DNA of 64,000 bases from Channallabes apus (GCA_030522415.1 CM060125.1:1816901-1880900), one strand, 5' to 3'. Shown: positions 24,380 to 36,829, counted from the first letter of the stretch. The notes: a model not told the origin generated them from the sequence alone. Translations and numbers: made by a program.

Positions 24380-25195
24380 ACACCCTCAACCAGGTGACCC
24401 AGCTGGGGTTGATCAGACCCTAGCTTGTGTCCAGATGGCTAACTAGCTACCATGACTCCATGGTTGGCCTCTCTTAAGCCACAGCCATCTTGAGGCTGTC
24501 TCTGCCTCTTCGGTGGTACTGCAGATAGCTCTCCTCTTTCGCTCTCCACCCAGCCTGCTGACAGTCACTGACAAGTCTTGTGTACCTAGATAGTTTCCTT
24601 TCAAAGGCTTCATCCAAGCGGTCTTCCCATGGGACTGTAAGCTCCAACAGCACCACTTGCTTAGTAACCTCAGACACAAGTACCATGTCTGGTCGCAGGG
24701 TGGTAACAGCAATGTCGTTCAAGGTCCACCAAAAGCTGCCAATACCTAGCTGAAGTCAGGATCCCTACCGGAGTTCTTCTGACTGCGGCTACCTGCTCCC
24801 CAGCTCTAACAAAGGCGATTGTTTTCTGGGAGGGTCGAAACTTCTTTGCCCACACCAGTCCCGTGCTGATAACTTCAGCGATGGTCTTCAGGACTTGATC
24901 ATGTCTCCACCAGTATCGCCCTTCTTCCAAGTGCCTTGCTGCAGCAGCTGAGTATGTGCTCTAGTGTGCCTCTCTTGGAACACAATGGGCATGCTGGTGT
25001 TTCTACTATGCTCCATGTGTGTAGATTAGATGGGCTTGGAAGCACATCATACACTGCCTGAATAAGAAATTTAATGCGGTGAGGCTCGGCTTTCCAGATC
25101 TCAGTCCCGGTCACTTTCCTCTCAACTGTATCGTGTATACACGATAAACTATTGTGTTGATTCGCTCTGTTGAGTGATGTGTTAGCCACGCCCAC
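24380..25195 (-). pseudogene. LINE 3' fragment with zinc knuckle and R2-like endonuclease-type region
   Basis: Minus-strand frames broken by shifts give, in order, a segment HRIKFLIQAVYDVLPSPSNL, a zinc-knuckle-like CPLCSKRGTLEHILSCC (C-x2-C-x7-H-x4-C), WRHDQVLKTIAE, VGILTSARYWQLLVDLE, and RPDMVLVSEVTKQVVLLELT with VPWEDR. A CCHC knuckle followed by a PD...E-x-T stretch at the C-terminus is the layout of the restriction-like endonuclease of R2-type LINEs. The reading is interrupted, so it is not functional. The clade assignment is inferred. Confidence 0.65.
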
Positions 25196-25502
25196 CTTCA
25201 GCGAAAATCTAAATATTTGTCCAATAAAGTGCTAGATGCTGTTACATATAACCTGTTCATAACTTCACTTCTACTCAACATTTCGGTTTCATTTATGGCA
25301 CCAAGTTTGAAAAAATTCTGTCCAGTCAGTTTGGCGTGATGCTGGGACAAAATCTGGCTGGAGAAACAAAAAGACATACAGACAATTAAACAGGATTTTT
25401 CTGAGACTGCTCTCGAGTTCTCCAATTTTCGAAACGTAAAGAAGTCATTGAAGGAGCCAGTTCTGACCAATGTACAAACAATAGCTTTATTTTATTTATG
25501 TA

Positions 25503-25629
25503 GATTCCATCATGGATTGGCACACTGTCCAGGGTGTACCCCGCCTTGTGCCCTAAGTCTCCTGGGATAGGCTCCAGGTCCCCCGCGACCCTGAATAGAG
25601 GATAAAGCGGTATAGAAGAAGAAGAAGAA
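25503..25629 (+). mobile_element. SINE-A 3' half with GAA tail
   Basis: Starts near the ggattggcacactgtccagg block and ends gcggtatagaagaagaagaag. The usual GAAT tail is replaced by GAA repeats. 5'-truncated. Confidence 0.85.
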
Positions 25630-26599
25630 GATTCCATCATTGTTGACCATGCTGCTTTCGACAGAGAAAGTGGAATACTGGATTAACTCATGCTCTGACT
25701 TTTTTTAGCGATGTTAAGCTGCTGATGTTAAGCATGTCGATGTCGGTTTGGTTGAGTTATGTAGTTTTTTTTTCTTCAAAGGTGATCTGTTTAGGCAGTG
25801 TTTTAGAGTTTTATATCTGTGTGTTGAATCTAAGCTAAAAACTTGTACATGCGGTATAACTCATGTAAAGGTAAGAACTTTTACATTGTTTATTTCTAAT
25901 AAGTGTGTACGTGTTTACCACTGGAATTGGAACTAAGAAATGTTTTTATGTAAATAAAAGTGGAAAGTATTATCCATGATCCAGAAGCTTTGATACATCT
26001 TTTAATTCCTTACTTACGAGTTACTAGGTCTTACTAATTTCATCTTTTTTACCTACATATAATTAGATTTTTTCCTATTTAGTCCCATTTTTGAGGGAAC
26101 TAAGAGCACTGACAGAAACTTCAAACCCCACAAAGTTTTATTATTTGCTTCTTTATTTATTTTGCATGTTTCAATTAAAGATACTACAGTATGCCTAGTC
26201 AATGACGTGACATAGGCCAATGATGGTGTGTTAACTGGGAGCCTTCAGACAAACAGGCTGTGTATTTGGGTTTTCGGATACGTCAGGTAGAACGAAAGTC
26301 ATACTGTAATTACTTTTAAAACATGTCAATTTTAGATTATAGAACTCTCAAAATGAGAATATTATTATTGTTCTGGTCAAAGAAACAACCAAAAACAATA
26401 ATAAAAACGTTTTTATTTTTTGCTGAGTCATGTTTGTATCGTTGCTTAAAATTAAATAAGATTCAATTGATCATATTGCCTGTAAGTTGTGCTGAAAAAG
26501 GATACAACATGTCACTCTACTGTATACTGTGAAATCCTGAGCCCTATATATGTTTCATTTCCGACATGCCTGTAGTGTACTGTATGAATGATTGTGTGA

Positions 26600-26745
26600 G
26601 TGTCTGTGTCATGTGTGCTCTGTAATGGACTGGCACCCAATCCAGGGTTCACCCCACCATCAAGTGCCTGAATTCTGGCTCCAGGCTTCCTGTGACACTA
26701 TAAGATAAGCAGTATGGAGAATGAAAGGATGAATGAAAGCAACCA
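26600..26745 (+). mobile_element. Old SINE-A 3' half
   Basis: Diverged from the ctctgtaatggactggcacc block to the gaaaggatgaatgaaag tail. Confidence 0.7.
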
Positions 26746-27485
26746 GAGGGAGGCAGTAGAGAGCAATGCATGTTGCCATGACAATACCATTATAAGCGTA
26801 GTAACAGTTTTAATGTAATTAATGCTAGAATGAATTCTATGCAGCAAACAGACAAGTGAAATGATACAAACAGTGGAACATACTAGTGCTGTTATATTAA
26901 ATATCAGCACTCTTGGAATGCTGCTTGTCCAATCAAATTAGTGAGTTAATTAGTCACAGTTATTCACACAGTATAGAGCCCATAAAAACACATATTGGAC
27001 ATACTGTACTGTGAATGTCACAGGTTTGTTGTCTTTAATAAATGTTCACATTTTTTCACTGGTAGTTTCATGATATTTCCATAGATATTAAACTTTTCTT
27101 GCATAATTTTGTTATGTCAGTTCCATACACTGACTTCTGGCTACTTACAATATAAGCAGACCTTTGCGTGACCTTTTTAAGCCACTTAAGAGATTCTTCT
27201 GAGCCCTGATTACACACGACTTGTTTTGGTCACACTTGTCTGTCCACACATCATTCTTCTTCTTTTATTATTTTCCTCTAAGATATTTAGGGAGTCTAAT
27301 TGATATCACATTGCAGTCTGTTTATCTTGTCAGAAGAGCTGTTTTCTACTTTTGTGTGGTCTTTGGTTATCACAGTTCTAAGGGTCTTACACCCGCGCTT
27401 AATAACGTGCACACCTCCATCCTGATTAAAGTTCAGAACGTGTGATAGTGCTGGTTTTTGCTTTGTCTGATATGAACATAGAAAA

Positions 27486-27602
27486 CATTCATTCATTCAT
27501 TCATTCATCTTCTATACCGCTTAATCCTGTGTTCAGGGTCGCGGGGGACCTGGAGCCTATCCCAGGAGACTTCGGGCACTAGGCGGGGTACACCCTGGAC
27601 AA
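27486..27602 (-). mobile_element. SINE-A 3' end, truncated
   Basis: Minus-strand copy: the CATT tail and the first ~110 bp are almost identical to the copy at 1066, and it stops abruptly after acaccctggac. Confidence 0.88.
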
Positions 27603-28164
27603 TACACTTGACAATACAGTTCTTGCAAGAACTATTACAGAAAGGCCGACCTCTGTGTCTTAAAATAACAACTAACTGCTGTTTTTGTTACGTAATTACC
27701 TAATTCCATATGTGTTATTTTATAGTTTTGAAATCCGCAGTATTGTTGTAGTTTGAAGTTGTTGTGCTGTTCATACACCGTCATGCGTACCTGAAAAACC
27801 TCAAGTTAGAATTCAGACCTTTCAAATCCCAGGTCAAACTATCATGATTGCTTAAAATTTTATTTCTTTTTCTTTAGATGAAAGCTTCTGTCAAATTCAG
27901 AGTGTACATCTTTTACAAACACAAATTCTCCTGAAAAAGTCTCTAAAGATACAGTATAAGTAATCCAGATTACGAACTTAACTTACAATACTTAACTTTA
28001 AATTTTATCTCTGTGATAAAAGTAAAATTCATAAGAATTTTAAAATGCCATTAGTCTTTTCAATGAAATTTGTTATGAGTTAACAGGTTTTCTGGTTATT
28101 TTTCAATGCAAGAAAATGTGGTGTAACTCTAGAAACTCTGTAATTATCCTTTAGTCTCATAATA

Positions 28165-28794
28165 TTCAATTCAGTTTTATTTGTATAGCGCTTTTAACAA
28201 TTGACATTGTCTCAAAACAGCTTTACACAATCAAAAGAATTATTTAAGTTTGTATGGAATGTGAATGTGTATGAGTCAAAATGTTCAGATAGTCCCTGGT
28301 GAGCAAGCCCGAGGGCGACAGTGGCAAGGAAAAACTCCCTGAGACGGTAATAGGAAGAAACCTTGAGAGGAACCAGACTCGACAGGGAACCCATCCTCAT
28401 CTGGGTGAAACAGATAGCAGGAAATGATCTGCATTTATACAGTGTTAAGTGTTAGGTTCAGCTATAATAGTTGATGTTAATTGATGTTATAATACTTGAT
28501 GTAAAATGGAGTCCAGTAGTTATTGGAGACTCAGATAGACTTGTAGAAAGTTCCAGTCCTGAACTATCGAATTGTCAAGTCCTCAGAGAAACAGCTGCTA
28601 ACACCAGTCGAGGCCAGAACCATCTTCTAAGTAGATAGAATCATCCCCAGACACCAGGCACATCCTAAAGAGACACACGGGGCATCCATGCGACGAGACC
28701 TCCAACCAGAAACGGGGCACCAGGATGGATCAGACAGGTCCGGAGGGCAGAGGGAGTCTGGATCACTGGCAGCTCAGGAACCACATGTGTAGCT

Positions 28795-28825
<31 letters not shown>

Positions 28826-29863
28826 AAGTGTGAAAGGGGGAGACAGGGGGAGAGAGGAAAGAGAAAGAGGGGGAGGAAGAGAAGAGGAGGAGAGATTGCA
28901 ATTAGGTACGGTCACAGTCACAATGTATAATATGAATGTATATTTACTGTAGAGTGCAAGCAGGGACTCCGGCAGGACTAACTATGACAGCATAACTAAA
29001 GGGAGAGCCAGAAGGAAACACAAACATGAGGGCTCCCTGAGATGTAAAGCAAACAATCACCTCACCGTCAACAAACCTGAGTGATCAAATGAGAGTGAGG
29101 AAGACAGCATCTAAACATACCAGTTCACCATAATACTCTACGTCCATGAGTCCCCCAGATCTGCTCCTTTACCTTATGGCAAATCTATTTATAAAAATGC
29201 TTGGCTAAATAAATAGGTTTTGAGCCTAGACTTAAACACTGAGACTGTGTCTGAGTCCCGAACACTATTTGGAAGACTATTCCATAATTTTGGGGCTTTG
29301 TAAGAAAAAGCTCCGCCCCCAGCTGTAGTTTTCATAATACGCGGTACTGATAAGCAGCCTGCATCCTTTGACCGAAGTAGACGTGGCGGATCGTAAGACA
29401 CTAGCAGTTCGCTCAGATACTGCGGCGCGAGACCATTTAATGCCTTATATGTCAAGAGTAGTATTTTAAAATCAATGCGAAATTTCACAGGGAGCCAATG
29501 CAGTGAAGATAGGATAGGGGTGATGTGCTCATATCTTCTGGTTCTAGTGAGGACTCTCGCTGCTGCATTCTGGACTAGCTGAAGCTTGTTTATGCACCTA
29601 ACTGAACAACCAGACAGTAAGGCATTACAATAGTCCAACCTAGAAGTGATAAAAGCATGAACTAGTTTTTTTGCATCGTTTAGCGACAATATATTTCTTA
29701 TCTTGGCGATATTTCTGAGGTGAAAGAATGCTATCCTGGTGATATTATCTACATGAGCTTCAAATGAAAGGCTGGAATCTATAATCACGCCGAATAGTTT
29801 CTCCTGTCTCTGGCTGATTACTGCAGGGAAGTGAACCACAGTAACACCAAGGCTAAAAAACAT
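28165..29863 (-). pseudogene. 5'-truncated L2/CR1-like LINE: reverse transcriptase C-terminus and 3' UTR
   Basis: An open minus-strand frame (29863-29189, 224 codons) encodes the C-terminal part of a non-LTR retrotransposon polyprotein: KLFGVIIDSSLSFEAHV, TSRLDYCNALLSGC, LQLVQNAAARVLTRTRR, SLHWLPVKFRIDFKILLLTY and LWNSLPNSVRDSDTVSVFKS. These are hallmark L2-type segments after the catalytic palm. About 1 kb of 3' UTR follows, containing a GA repeat (28800-28826) and ending at 28165 with the gaattgaat tail. The frame is intact over this stretch, so insertion was fairly recent, but the catalytic half is missing and the copy cannot move by itself. Confidence 0.88.
28800..28826. repeat. (GA)n microsatellite in the LINE 3' UTR
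   Basis: Thirteen AG units, followed by purine-rich sequence to about 28890. Confidence 0.92.
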
Positions 29864-30369
29864 TCATCCACCATTGGCATTCTACTGTTTGTAGAACTGA
29901 TGGGTTTGCATAAAGGATGTGTGCATTAACCAAAACATCATGAATCAGGGAGGAAGTGCTGTTGAAGTTGAAGCTGTTTGGTCATCTTAAAGTCTTACAT
30001 CTTAAGTCTTCTTTTGATGTCCTTTTTTTTTCTTCTTCCCAGCAGGGCATTAAAAAATACATCATATGTGTTAAACTTATTATTAAGCAATACCACACAA
30101 GAGAGTTAGTGCTGTTGTGCTGGTTATCAGCAAGTGGGTGCAGCCTGAGTGCCAAAGGCATCACAGTCATGTAGATATTCAGTACAACAGCATGACCCCA
30201 AGTGTAATATTACTTTTATACAACAGTTGCACCAACATCATTAATTATCAGTAGATTAGGATTTGTTTGTTTATTTAACCAGTTATTTAACGTTCCACCA
30301 ATATGTCCTTCAACACCTGATGGAACAAACTAACCACAACTGGAGGAGCTGACGACCAGCACTTAGTCT

Positions 30370-30570
30370 CATTAAGAAGACGATATACTTCTGAGTTCCC
30401 AAAGGACCATAGTTCAGTTGAGAATTTCTTGACTCAACTAGATATCCCAACACTGTCCCCTGATTCTAGATTAAGTTTAGAAGAGCCCATATCACAAGAG
30501 GAAATCAGTTCTCATCATTGCAATCTGGTAAGTCCCCGGGTCCTGACGGGTTCCCTGCAGAGTTTTTTTT
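30370..30570 (+). pseudogene. L1/Tx1-like LINE reverse transcriptase fragment
   Basis: With one frameshift the plus strand reads FLTQLDIPTLSPDSRLSLEE, then a segment like KSPGPDGFPAEF, the conserved entry to the reverse transcriptase domain of L1-type LINEs. Only ~200 bp remain. Confidence 0.7.
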
Positions 30571-30868
30571 TTTAAATCATTCTCCTCCAATGTATTTTTT
30601 TATTGCACTTAATATTATTTTTTATATTTAGGCACTTAAATTTATTAAGAAACTTATTTTTTTGTTGACTCAGACTTTATACTGTATCTGCTGAACTGAA
30701 AAGATGAATTAATGCAAGCAATAAATATCACTTATAATAATCATTTCAATAAATCAAGATAATAGGAAAAGCACTGAATCTGTTTTTATTTATAGCATAA
30801 GGGAGCTCATGGAAATAAAAAGAGTTCTGACACTACAGAACCACATTTCTTCACAGATTAGTTTTTGA

Positions 30869-30882
30869 CCAGCAGGTGGCGG
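30869..30882 (+). promoter_or_regulatory. CTCF-core-like motif
   Basis: ccagcaggtggcgg matches the CTCF core consensus well. It is not inside a recognised repeat. Occupancy unknown. Confidence 0.4.
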
Positions 30883-31142
30883 TAGAGTTCAAATCACTTA
30901 AAATGCATGCATTACTCTGAAAGCATATACACAGGGTTAATGTGGGTATGAAATACTGTCTTTATATTTTATACTGTATGAACTTCATGATTTAGTAAAG
31001 TCAAGCCTGTGGAGGATCAGACGTTTTTGAGGAATCATTTATCCGTCTCATCTTTAAATCACATGTTTGTCTAACCGTTGGGGATTTTCTGTCTGTTCAG
31101 TATCTACTTTATTTATTCTTTATGCTCCATAGTGCACCTATC

Positions 31143-32288
31143 CAGAGGTGGAAAGAGGAATAAAATGTTGTACTCAAGTACAAGTACTGTTATTTCAGTG
31201 AAATTTTACTTAAGTACAAGTAAAGTTACCATTATAAAAATCTACTCAAGTAAAAGTAAAAAGTAGCTCATTAAAAAATTTACTCAGAGTAAAAGTTACC
31301 GAGTTCCTTTTTTATTTAAATTTTTTTAACAGTGTGGGTGATTCTTTTGCTGAATTGTTTTGCCCTTGGGTGTTTCCATGTTCACTCTTATATTAACAGA
31401 TTATTGTTTGTGTTTAAATGTTTGCTGTGGGTGTCGATTGTATATTGATCTGGCTCTGCTTTTGTTAAATATCAAAAAAAAAAAAAAAAAAAAAACACAC
31501 AGCGGGGGTGGGATGAGGCATTCTAGCGTAGTTCAAAAAAGATGAGCAGATATAAATCTCAAACTAGTTGTTTTTAACTGAAGGAACACCTTCAGGAGGA
31601 GGATCAGATTCAGGATGGACCCAGGCCAAAATAATAAACAAAATGGTATTTATATTTAGTAGCTAGATTACCTGCAAAAAAAAAACAACAAGAAAAAAAC
31701 CCCAGAAACAAAAATACAGGTACCTTCCCGGACTCCCTAAACCAAAAACAGTGAAATTATCTACAAATATATACAAAGATCAACCAAACCAAAGGGACAA
31801 AGCAATAATCAAAGTCAATTGGAGACAAAAAGTCAAAACCGGAATACACAACCAAATATCAAAACGCCAAAATCACAACCTCTTTCCTGCGTCTCTCTCC
31901 GGGTTATACTGTACATGGTCGTGCTAGTCGATGACGTCACTCTCAGGGCGGAAGCGACCGTGTGGAAGGTCAGGAAGATGCTGATGTCAGAAAACCTGGA
32001 GTGGAGTCTGGAGCGGCGCGCGATCAGGACATGATACACACACGCGGCACAACGGAGCATTTATACAAAGCATAATATTTGTATTATTTTATAATTTTCA
32101 TTCATTTATTTTTTACTCAGTAGCGAATATGATTTAAAATGTAGCGAATTACAATACTTCAAACAAAACGTACTTAAGTAAAATTAAAATTACAGATTTT
32201 TAAAACTACTTTAAAAAGTAGAAATACACAAAAAAACTACCCAATTACAGTAACGCGAGTAAATGTAATTCGTTACTTTCCACCTCTG
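31143..32288. mobile_element. Non-autonomous hAT-type element, 1146 bp, with 8-bp target duplication
   Basis: The ends cagaggtggaaa... and ...tttccacctctg are inverted repeats. Subterminal regions carry repeated 'tactcaagtaaaagta' motifs in both orientations. The flanks are cacctatc (31135-31142) and cacctctc (32289-32296), an 8-bp duplication with one difference, as expected for hAT elements. The interior has no transposase frame. Confidence 0.85.
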
Positions 32289-33104
32289 CACCTCTCCTTG
32301 GGCAGGGGGGGGGGAATGCTGACTGGACCACATCAAGTCTTACCACAGTTTATAGACCATAAAATGCTCAACACTTGGCTCATCACATTATTATGTTTCT
32401 TATGTGTGACATATGAAAATGGTTCCTTCATCTGTCAGGATAGTCTTTTATTGGTTATGCAGTGTCAAGCAGGATCAAAAGTAAATTAACATGCACATTG
32501 CCAGAAATACTATGAAAGAGTGGGAAAAAGATGCATAGGAGCAGGCAGATAAACCAAAAGTGCGTCAGCGATTTTTATTACTAAGATTTGGCCGTGTTTG
32601 TGATGAAACAGTCACCCTTGATAAAGATGTCATTTGATTTAGTTGTATGGAAGCCATTAAAATGAACCAATCTAAGATATATCACGTATCTCTTTACAAA
32701 TCTTTTTTACTTAAGCATTACTCGAGGGAATGCTGTTTAGTGTCACATATTACAACTGCAGTGGCCTTCAATAGGCCACATCACTGCAGTGGGAAAAAAA
32801 AATCATTTATCACAAGATGAAATGTCTATAATTTTCTCATCTATCGAATTTTTTCCTTTTCTCATTTATATTAATAAGCTCTGTGCTTTTTTCATCTGGT
32901 TTCTAACACCATCAAAACACACAAAACAATATGCAACACAGTAACTTCTGAAGAAGACTTCAGAGATCTGAGAATAATCACATCTCCAGTTTCAGTACAT
33001 AGTTACATGCCGGTGATGCCAACGCATTTCAGGCAACGTATTACATCTGCAAAAACAAAAGGTAAAATTAGAATAGATTTTTTAAAATAGCAACTAGATC
33101 AGTG

Positions 33105-33400
33105 GCAGAGGTTAGCACTGTCTTCTCGCACCTACAGGGTCCAGGTTCAATTCCTGCATGTATGGTCTATGTTCCTGTGTGCATGTAGTTTGCATGTTCT
33201 TCCTGTGCTTAGTGGGTTTCCTCTGCATGTTCTGGTTTCCTCCCACCGTCCAAAGACCTGCAGATTAGCTATACTAACTGGCATTCCCAAATTGCCCGTT
33301 TTGTGTGTATGTGTGTGTACCCTGCAATGGATTGGGACCCTGATAAGTCTCCTGGGATAGGCTCCAGGCCCCCTGTGACCCTGTATACAGGATAAAGTTT
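33105..33400 (+). mobile_element. Old SINE-A copy
   Basis: Recognisable from gttagcactgtcttctcgca through the GT run (33301-33318) to ggataggctccaggccccc. Many substitutions; the tail is replaced by a T run. Confidence 0.78.
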
Positions 33401-33689
33401 TTTTTTTTTAACAAACGTTTCATTTGTACAAAATTTTTGTCCTCTGTTGGAGGAGACAGTTGAGGCAGGATTTAGACACAAACTGTATTTTTATTGTCTT
33501 TATTAAACATACAAAGATAAACCGATGTAGAAACAAGGACAATACTAGGACTTAAAATGACTAAAAAATAAACAGCAGAAATAATGCACATAATAAAGCT
33601 AAAACTACACACACCTGAGAATGATTATTAACACAACCTTGAGGCAAAACAGAATATACTGTAAATGTCAACTTCCATAATTTTGTTTG

Positions 33690-33775
33690 TTTTGTGACAA
33701 TGACAATTGCTAAAAGCAATATACTGTACACATAAAATGGAATCGGATTGAATTGAACTTTACTGTCAAGTCCAC
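33690..33775 (+). mobile_element. L2-type LINE/SINE 3' tail
   Basis: Plus-strand copy of the tail block gtgacaatgacaattgctaa ... ggattgaattgaact, shared with the LINE end at 28165. Confidence 0.55.
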
Positions 33776-33849
33776 AGCAAATCCAGTTGTAATACAGTAT
33801 GTGAGCAGCGTCCTTCAGTGAAAAGGAGTCATACAGTAATTAAGTCTTT

Positions 33850-34346
33850 ACAATTTGCAGTAAAACCTCGGAATGGTGCAGACGTTTTAAAGACAGCCAT
33901 CCGTCGGTAAATGATGATCTCAGCCGAGGTGGCTCGGAGCCCACTGCAGTCATTCCTGTGAACATTCAGCAAGTAGAACACCTGATGCTTGGAAATTGTT
34001 GAATAACTTGTCGTCAACTTGTGAGAGACGGGTCTGTCTCTAGGAACTGCACATTGCAGGAACATTGCAGGAGAGATGTTGCCACATCGCCATATAGTCC
34101 TTACCTCGCTCCAAGTTATTTCCACATGTTTGGGCCATTAAAAGTGTTCCTGGGAGGCCAGCATTTCAAACGTAAACCAGGCAGTCCGATCGTGGCTCTG
34201 CGTACTGAGAAGCACTTATGAAATGCTGGTATTAGTGCATTAGTGTAGCAGCAGATTACACAGACGACTAAAGCTACTTTTTACTCTCATACTGTATCTG
34301 TGTTCTGTTATTCTGCACAATCCAAAGTCCCAGTTTGACTTAAATG
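33850..34346 (+). pseudogene. Deleted mariner-like transposase relic
   Basis: The plus strand shows WCRRFKDSHPSVNDD near 33870, then, after an internal deletion, SPYLAPSYFHMFGPLK at about 34099-34146, the mariner '[16 protein letters not shown]' block (the region of the third catalytic Asp). The right end tcccagtttgacttaaatgc resembles the inverted ends at 23088 and 9349. Confidence 0.72.
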
Positions 34347-34442
34347 CCCCTTTGTACTTTGCAACAATTGGGTGGTAAACTGTGAGAGTTTGAACGGTTT
34401 TTGACAGCTTGTTGAGTTTTCATGAGGCTTTGGTGATTCATA

Positions 34443-34504
34443 AGGATTCTTTTTAATCTCTGTCATATAGGGGTCTCCATATGACAGAGATTAAAAAGAA
34501 TCCT
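34443..34504. repeat. Perfect hairpin, 26-bp arms and 10-nt loop
   Basis: 34443-34468 and 34479-34504 are exact reverse complements; the loop is aggggtctcc. No mismatches. Adjacent sequence does not extend the pairing. Confidence 0.95.
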
Positions 34505-34654
34505 GCTATAACCAGTATCTGGTTTTGAGTTCACGATCCTACACTTATTAATCGAAAAAGAACCAAGTGCAATATAAAAATCTAAGTGCAATAGATCAAT
34601 ATCTGGGGATCATGTCTTAAAAAAGTCAGAGTGTACAAGATTTGCTTCTTATAT

Positions 34655-34733
34655 TGTAAAGCTACTTTGTGACAATGACTACTGATAAAAGCACTATATA
34701 AATAAAAGGGAATTGGGTTGAATACTAGATAAT
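34655..34733 (+). mobile_element. L2-type LINE/SINE 3' tail
   Basis: The block gtaaagctactttgtgacaa ... gataaaagcactatataaat, then ggaattgggttgaat: the same tail family as at 28165 and 36165. Confidence 0.65.
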
Positions 34734-34736
34734 CGT

Positions 34737-34775
<39 letters not shown>

Positions 34776-34776
34776 T
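34734..34776. repeat. (ATA)n microsatellite
   Basis: About thirteen AAT units directly after the LINE tail. Confidence 0.93.
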
Positions 34777-35935
34777 TAATGTTATAGTGTTATAGTCTAT
34801 TACATTAGCTTAAATCCTTCTTCTATTTATTCTTATATTATTCTTGTATTACCTGTTCATCTTTTTTCTTAATCACTCAGAGATTCCAAACAAACAGCAA
34901 ATAATGTCTCCTAAGTCTTGAATCTTCATTTACATACAGTACATGTTCATATGTGCAATGCTGCATTCCTAATACATAGTAAATGCATAAATAATTTAAG
35001 GCATATGACATCACAGACTAACCAAGAACCATCAGTTCAAAACACTCTAACAAAATGTTTGGAATAGTTCTTCCTTTCTTATCTGAGAAAAAATGTTCAG
35101 GTACGATATCAATTCCCACAAAGCAGTGCCCAATAAACATTATATTTCATCAGTGAAACCACAAAACTAAATAATACGACACAGAGCAACAGTGTGTGGT
35201 AGCATTTCCATTCCTTACTGATGGGGTTAAATCACAGAGTGTTGACACAAAAGGGAGTCAGAGCCTCCTCCTTTAAGGGTCCTTAAGGAGTCATGCAGCA
35301 TTCCTGGGGCAGACGATACCCTCGATACACTTCTCGTGGATGGACATTGAAAAGGAAGATTTAAGAAGATTTAAGTTTTTAGAAAAGAAGTCACATGGGA
35401 AGTATCTTGCTGAAAGAAAAGAAAAGTTACAGCTCCATAGATACAGTAGAGATGTGAACTAGATGCCAAAGCATTGATGTAAGCAGCGAGCTTTACAACA
35501 CTACAAAGTTACTACCTATTTCAGAATAAAGTCAAACCAAAGATGTTTTTCTTTCCTATTTCCAATTTTTTTGTTCGTGTAATATAGTATTAATCGTTAC
35601 GTAACATATTTCCAGTAATTGCATTTACTGTGAAATACAGTTATATATAAGTTTCTTATAAGTATTTTTTTCTTCCTTGTCAATATCTGTCAACTGCAAT
35701 TTAATTTTGTTTTAAATGTGCAATATCAATTTTTGAATGATAATAAAGTACTCATTCCTTATCCTGTTATCTCTCCCTGTCTCTCTCTCTGTTGAGTTAC
35801 ATACAGAAAAAAAACATTTTTCAAAAAAACATCTTTCACATTTCCTGTGCTGCCCGTGATCCAGACCCCCTCTGCCCTCTGGACCTTCTGACTCGTTCTG
35901 GTGCCACGTTTCTGGTTGGAGATGTCATCGCATCG

Positions 35936-36092
35936 ATGCTCTGTGTGGTCTGCTTGGAAAGTGGTGAAGATGGTCCTGGCCTCGGCTGGTTGCCCAAGGG
36001 CCCAATAGTGGCACCTTGGTGGTCATGAGGTTTAAACTTGGAACCTTGCAAACCATAGTGCAATACCTTAACCACTGAACTACCCTTACCCT
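35936..36092 (-). mobile_element. SINE-V fragment
   Basis: On the minus strand: ggtagttcagtggttaaggt (A box), then aagtttaaacctcatgacca (B box region), then gtgccactattgggcccttg. It is then cut. Confidence 0.65.
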
Positions 36093-36164
36093 CAGACAGG
36101 GACTATTTAATCATTTGGATACATACACATTTTTCATATTTCATACAAATTTCCATAATTTGCT

Positions 36165-36240
36165 TTTGATTGTGTAAAGCTGCTTCATGACAATGACAAA
36201 TGTTAAAAGCCATATAGAAATAACAATTAATTAAATTAAA
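36165..36240 (+). mobile_element. L2-type LINE/SINE 3' tail
   Basis: tgtgtaaagctgcttcatga ... gttaaaagccatatagaaat followed by AATTA repeats. Confidence 0.65.
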
Positions 36241-36341
36241 TTAATTCATTTATTTAAGTTGGCTTTGAGAAATAGGAAATACATTATTCATAATTTAACT
36301 AATGGTTTGCTCCAATAGCCTGATCAACACTACCTTACTGA

Positions 36342-36366
36342 TATCTATCTATCTATCTATCTATCT
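36342..36366. repeat. (CTAT)n microsatellite
   Basis: Six ATCT units. Confidence 0.93.
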
Positions 36367-36392
36367 ACTGTATCTATCCGTCAAACTAGACC

Positions 36393-36580
36393 TACTGTAT
36401 AAGGTGTGCTGGGGTACATGGCACCAACACATTAGCACCAGATCCTTTAAGTGCTATAAGTTGGAATGTGGGCGCCTCCTTGCATCACATGTCATTTTCC
36501 AGCACATCCCACAGATGCTTAATAGGATTGCGATGTAGAGAATTTAAAGACTGAGTCAACCCCTTGAACTCTTTGTTCTA
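36393..36580 (-). pseudogene. Tc1-like transposon fragment (C-terminal side)
   Basis: Blocks such as agatcctttaagtgctataa, gtcattttccagcacatccc and acagatgcttaataggattg match, in order, a fish Tc1 family whose coding strand runs minus. The adjoining part of the same family is present at 43540-44270. Confidence 0.7.
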
Positions 36581-36829
36581 AAATGTTCCTAAACAACAGA
36601 CCATCGCATTAATGTCACTGAAATTGTTGTCTTCCTCATTCTGTCACATCTGTATAATTACTGCATATTTTCGTTGTTGTTGTTAAGCCATCCTCACCAA
36701 GTGAGTGTAGGCCACGGCACAAATGGATTTCCAGGCATTTCAATCTTGATCGGCCCTTTCACTCTCCACTTTATACCATTCTCACCTAACATTCTTTATC
36801 GTTGTTGGGTCTCACTTGTGCTAGTGACA

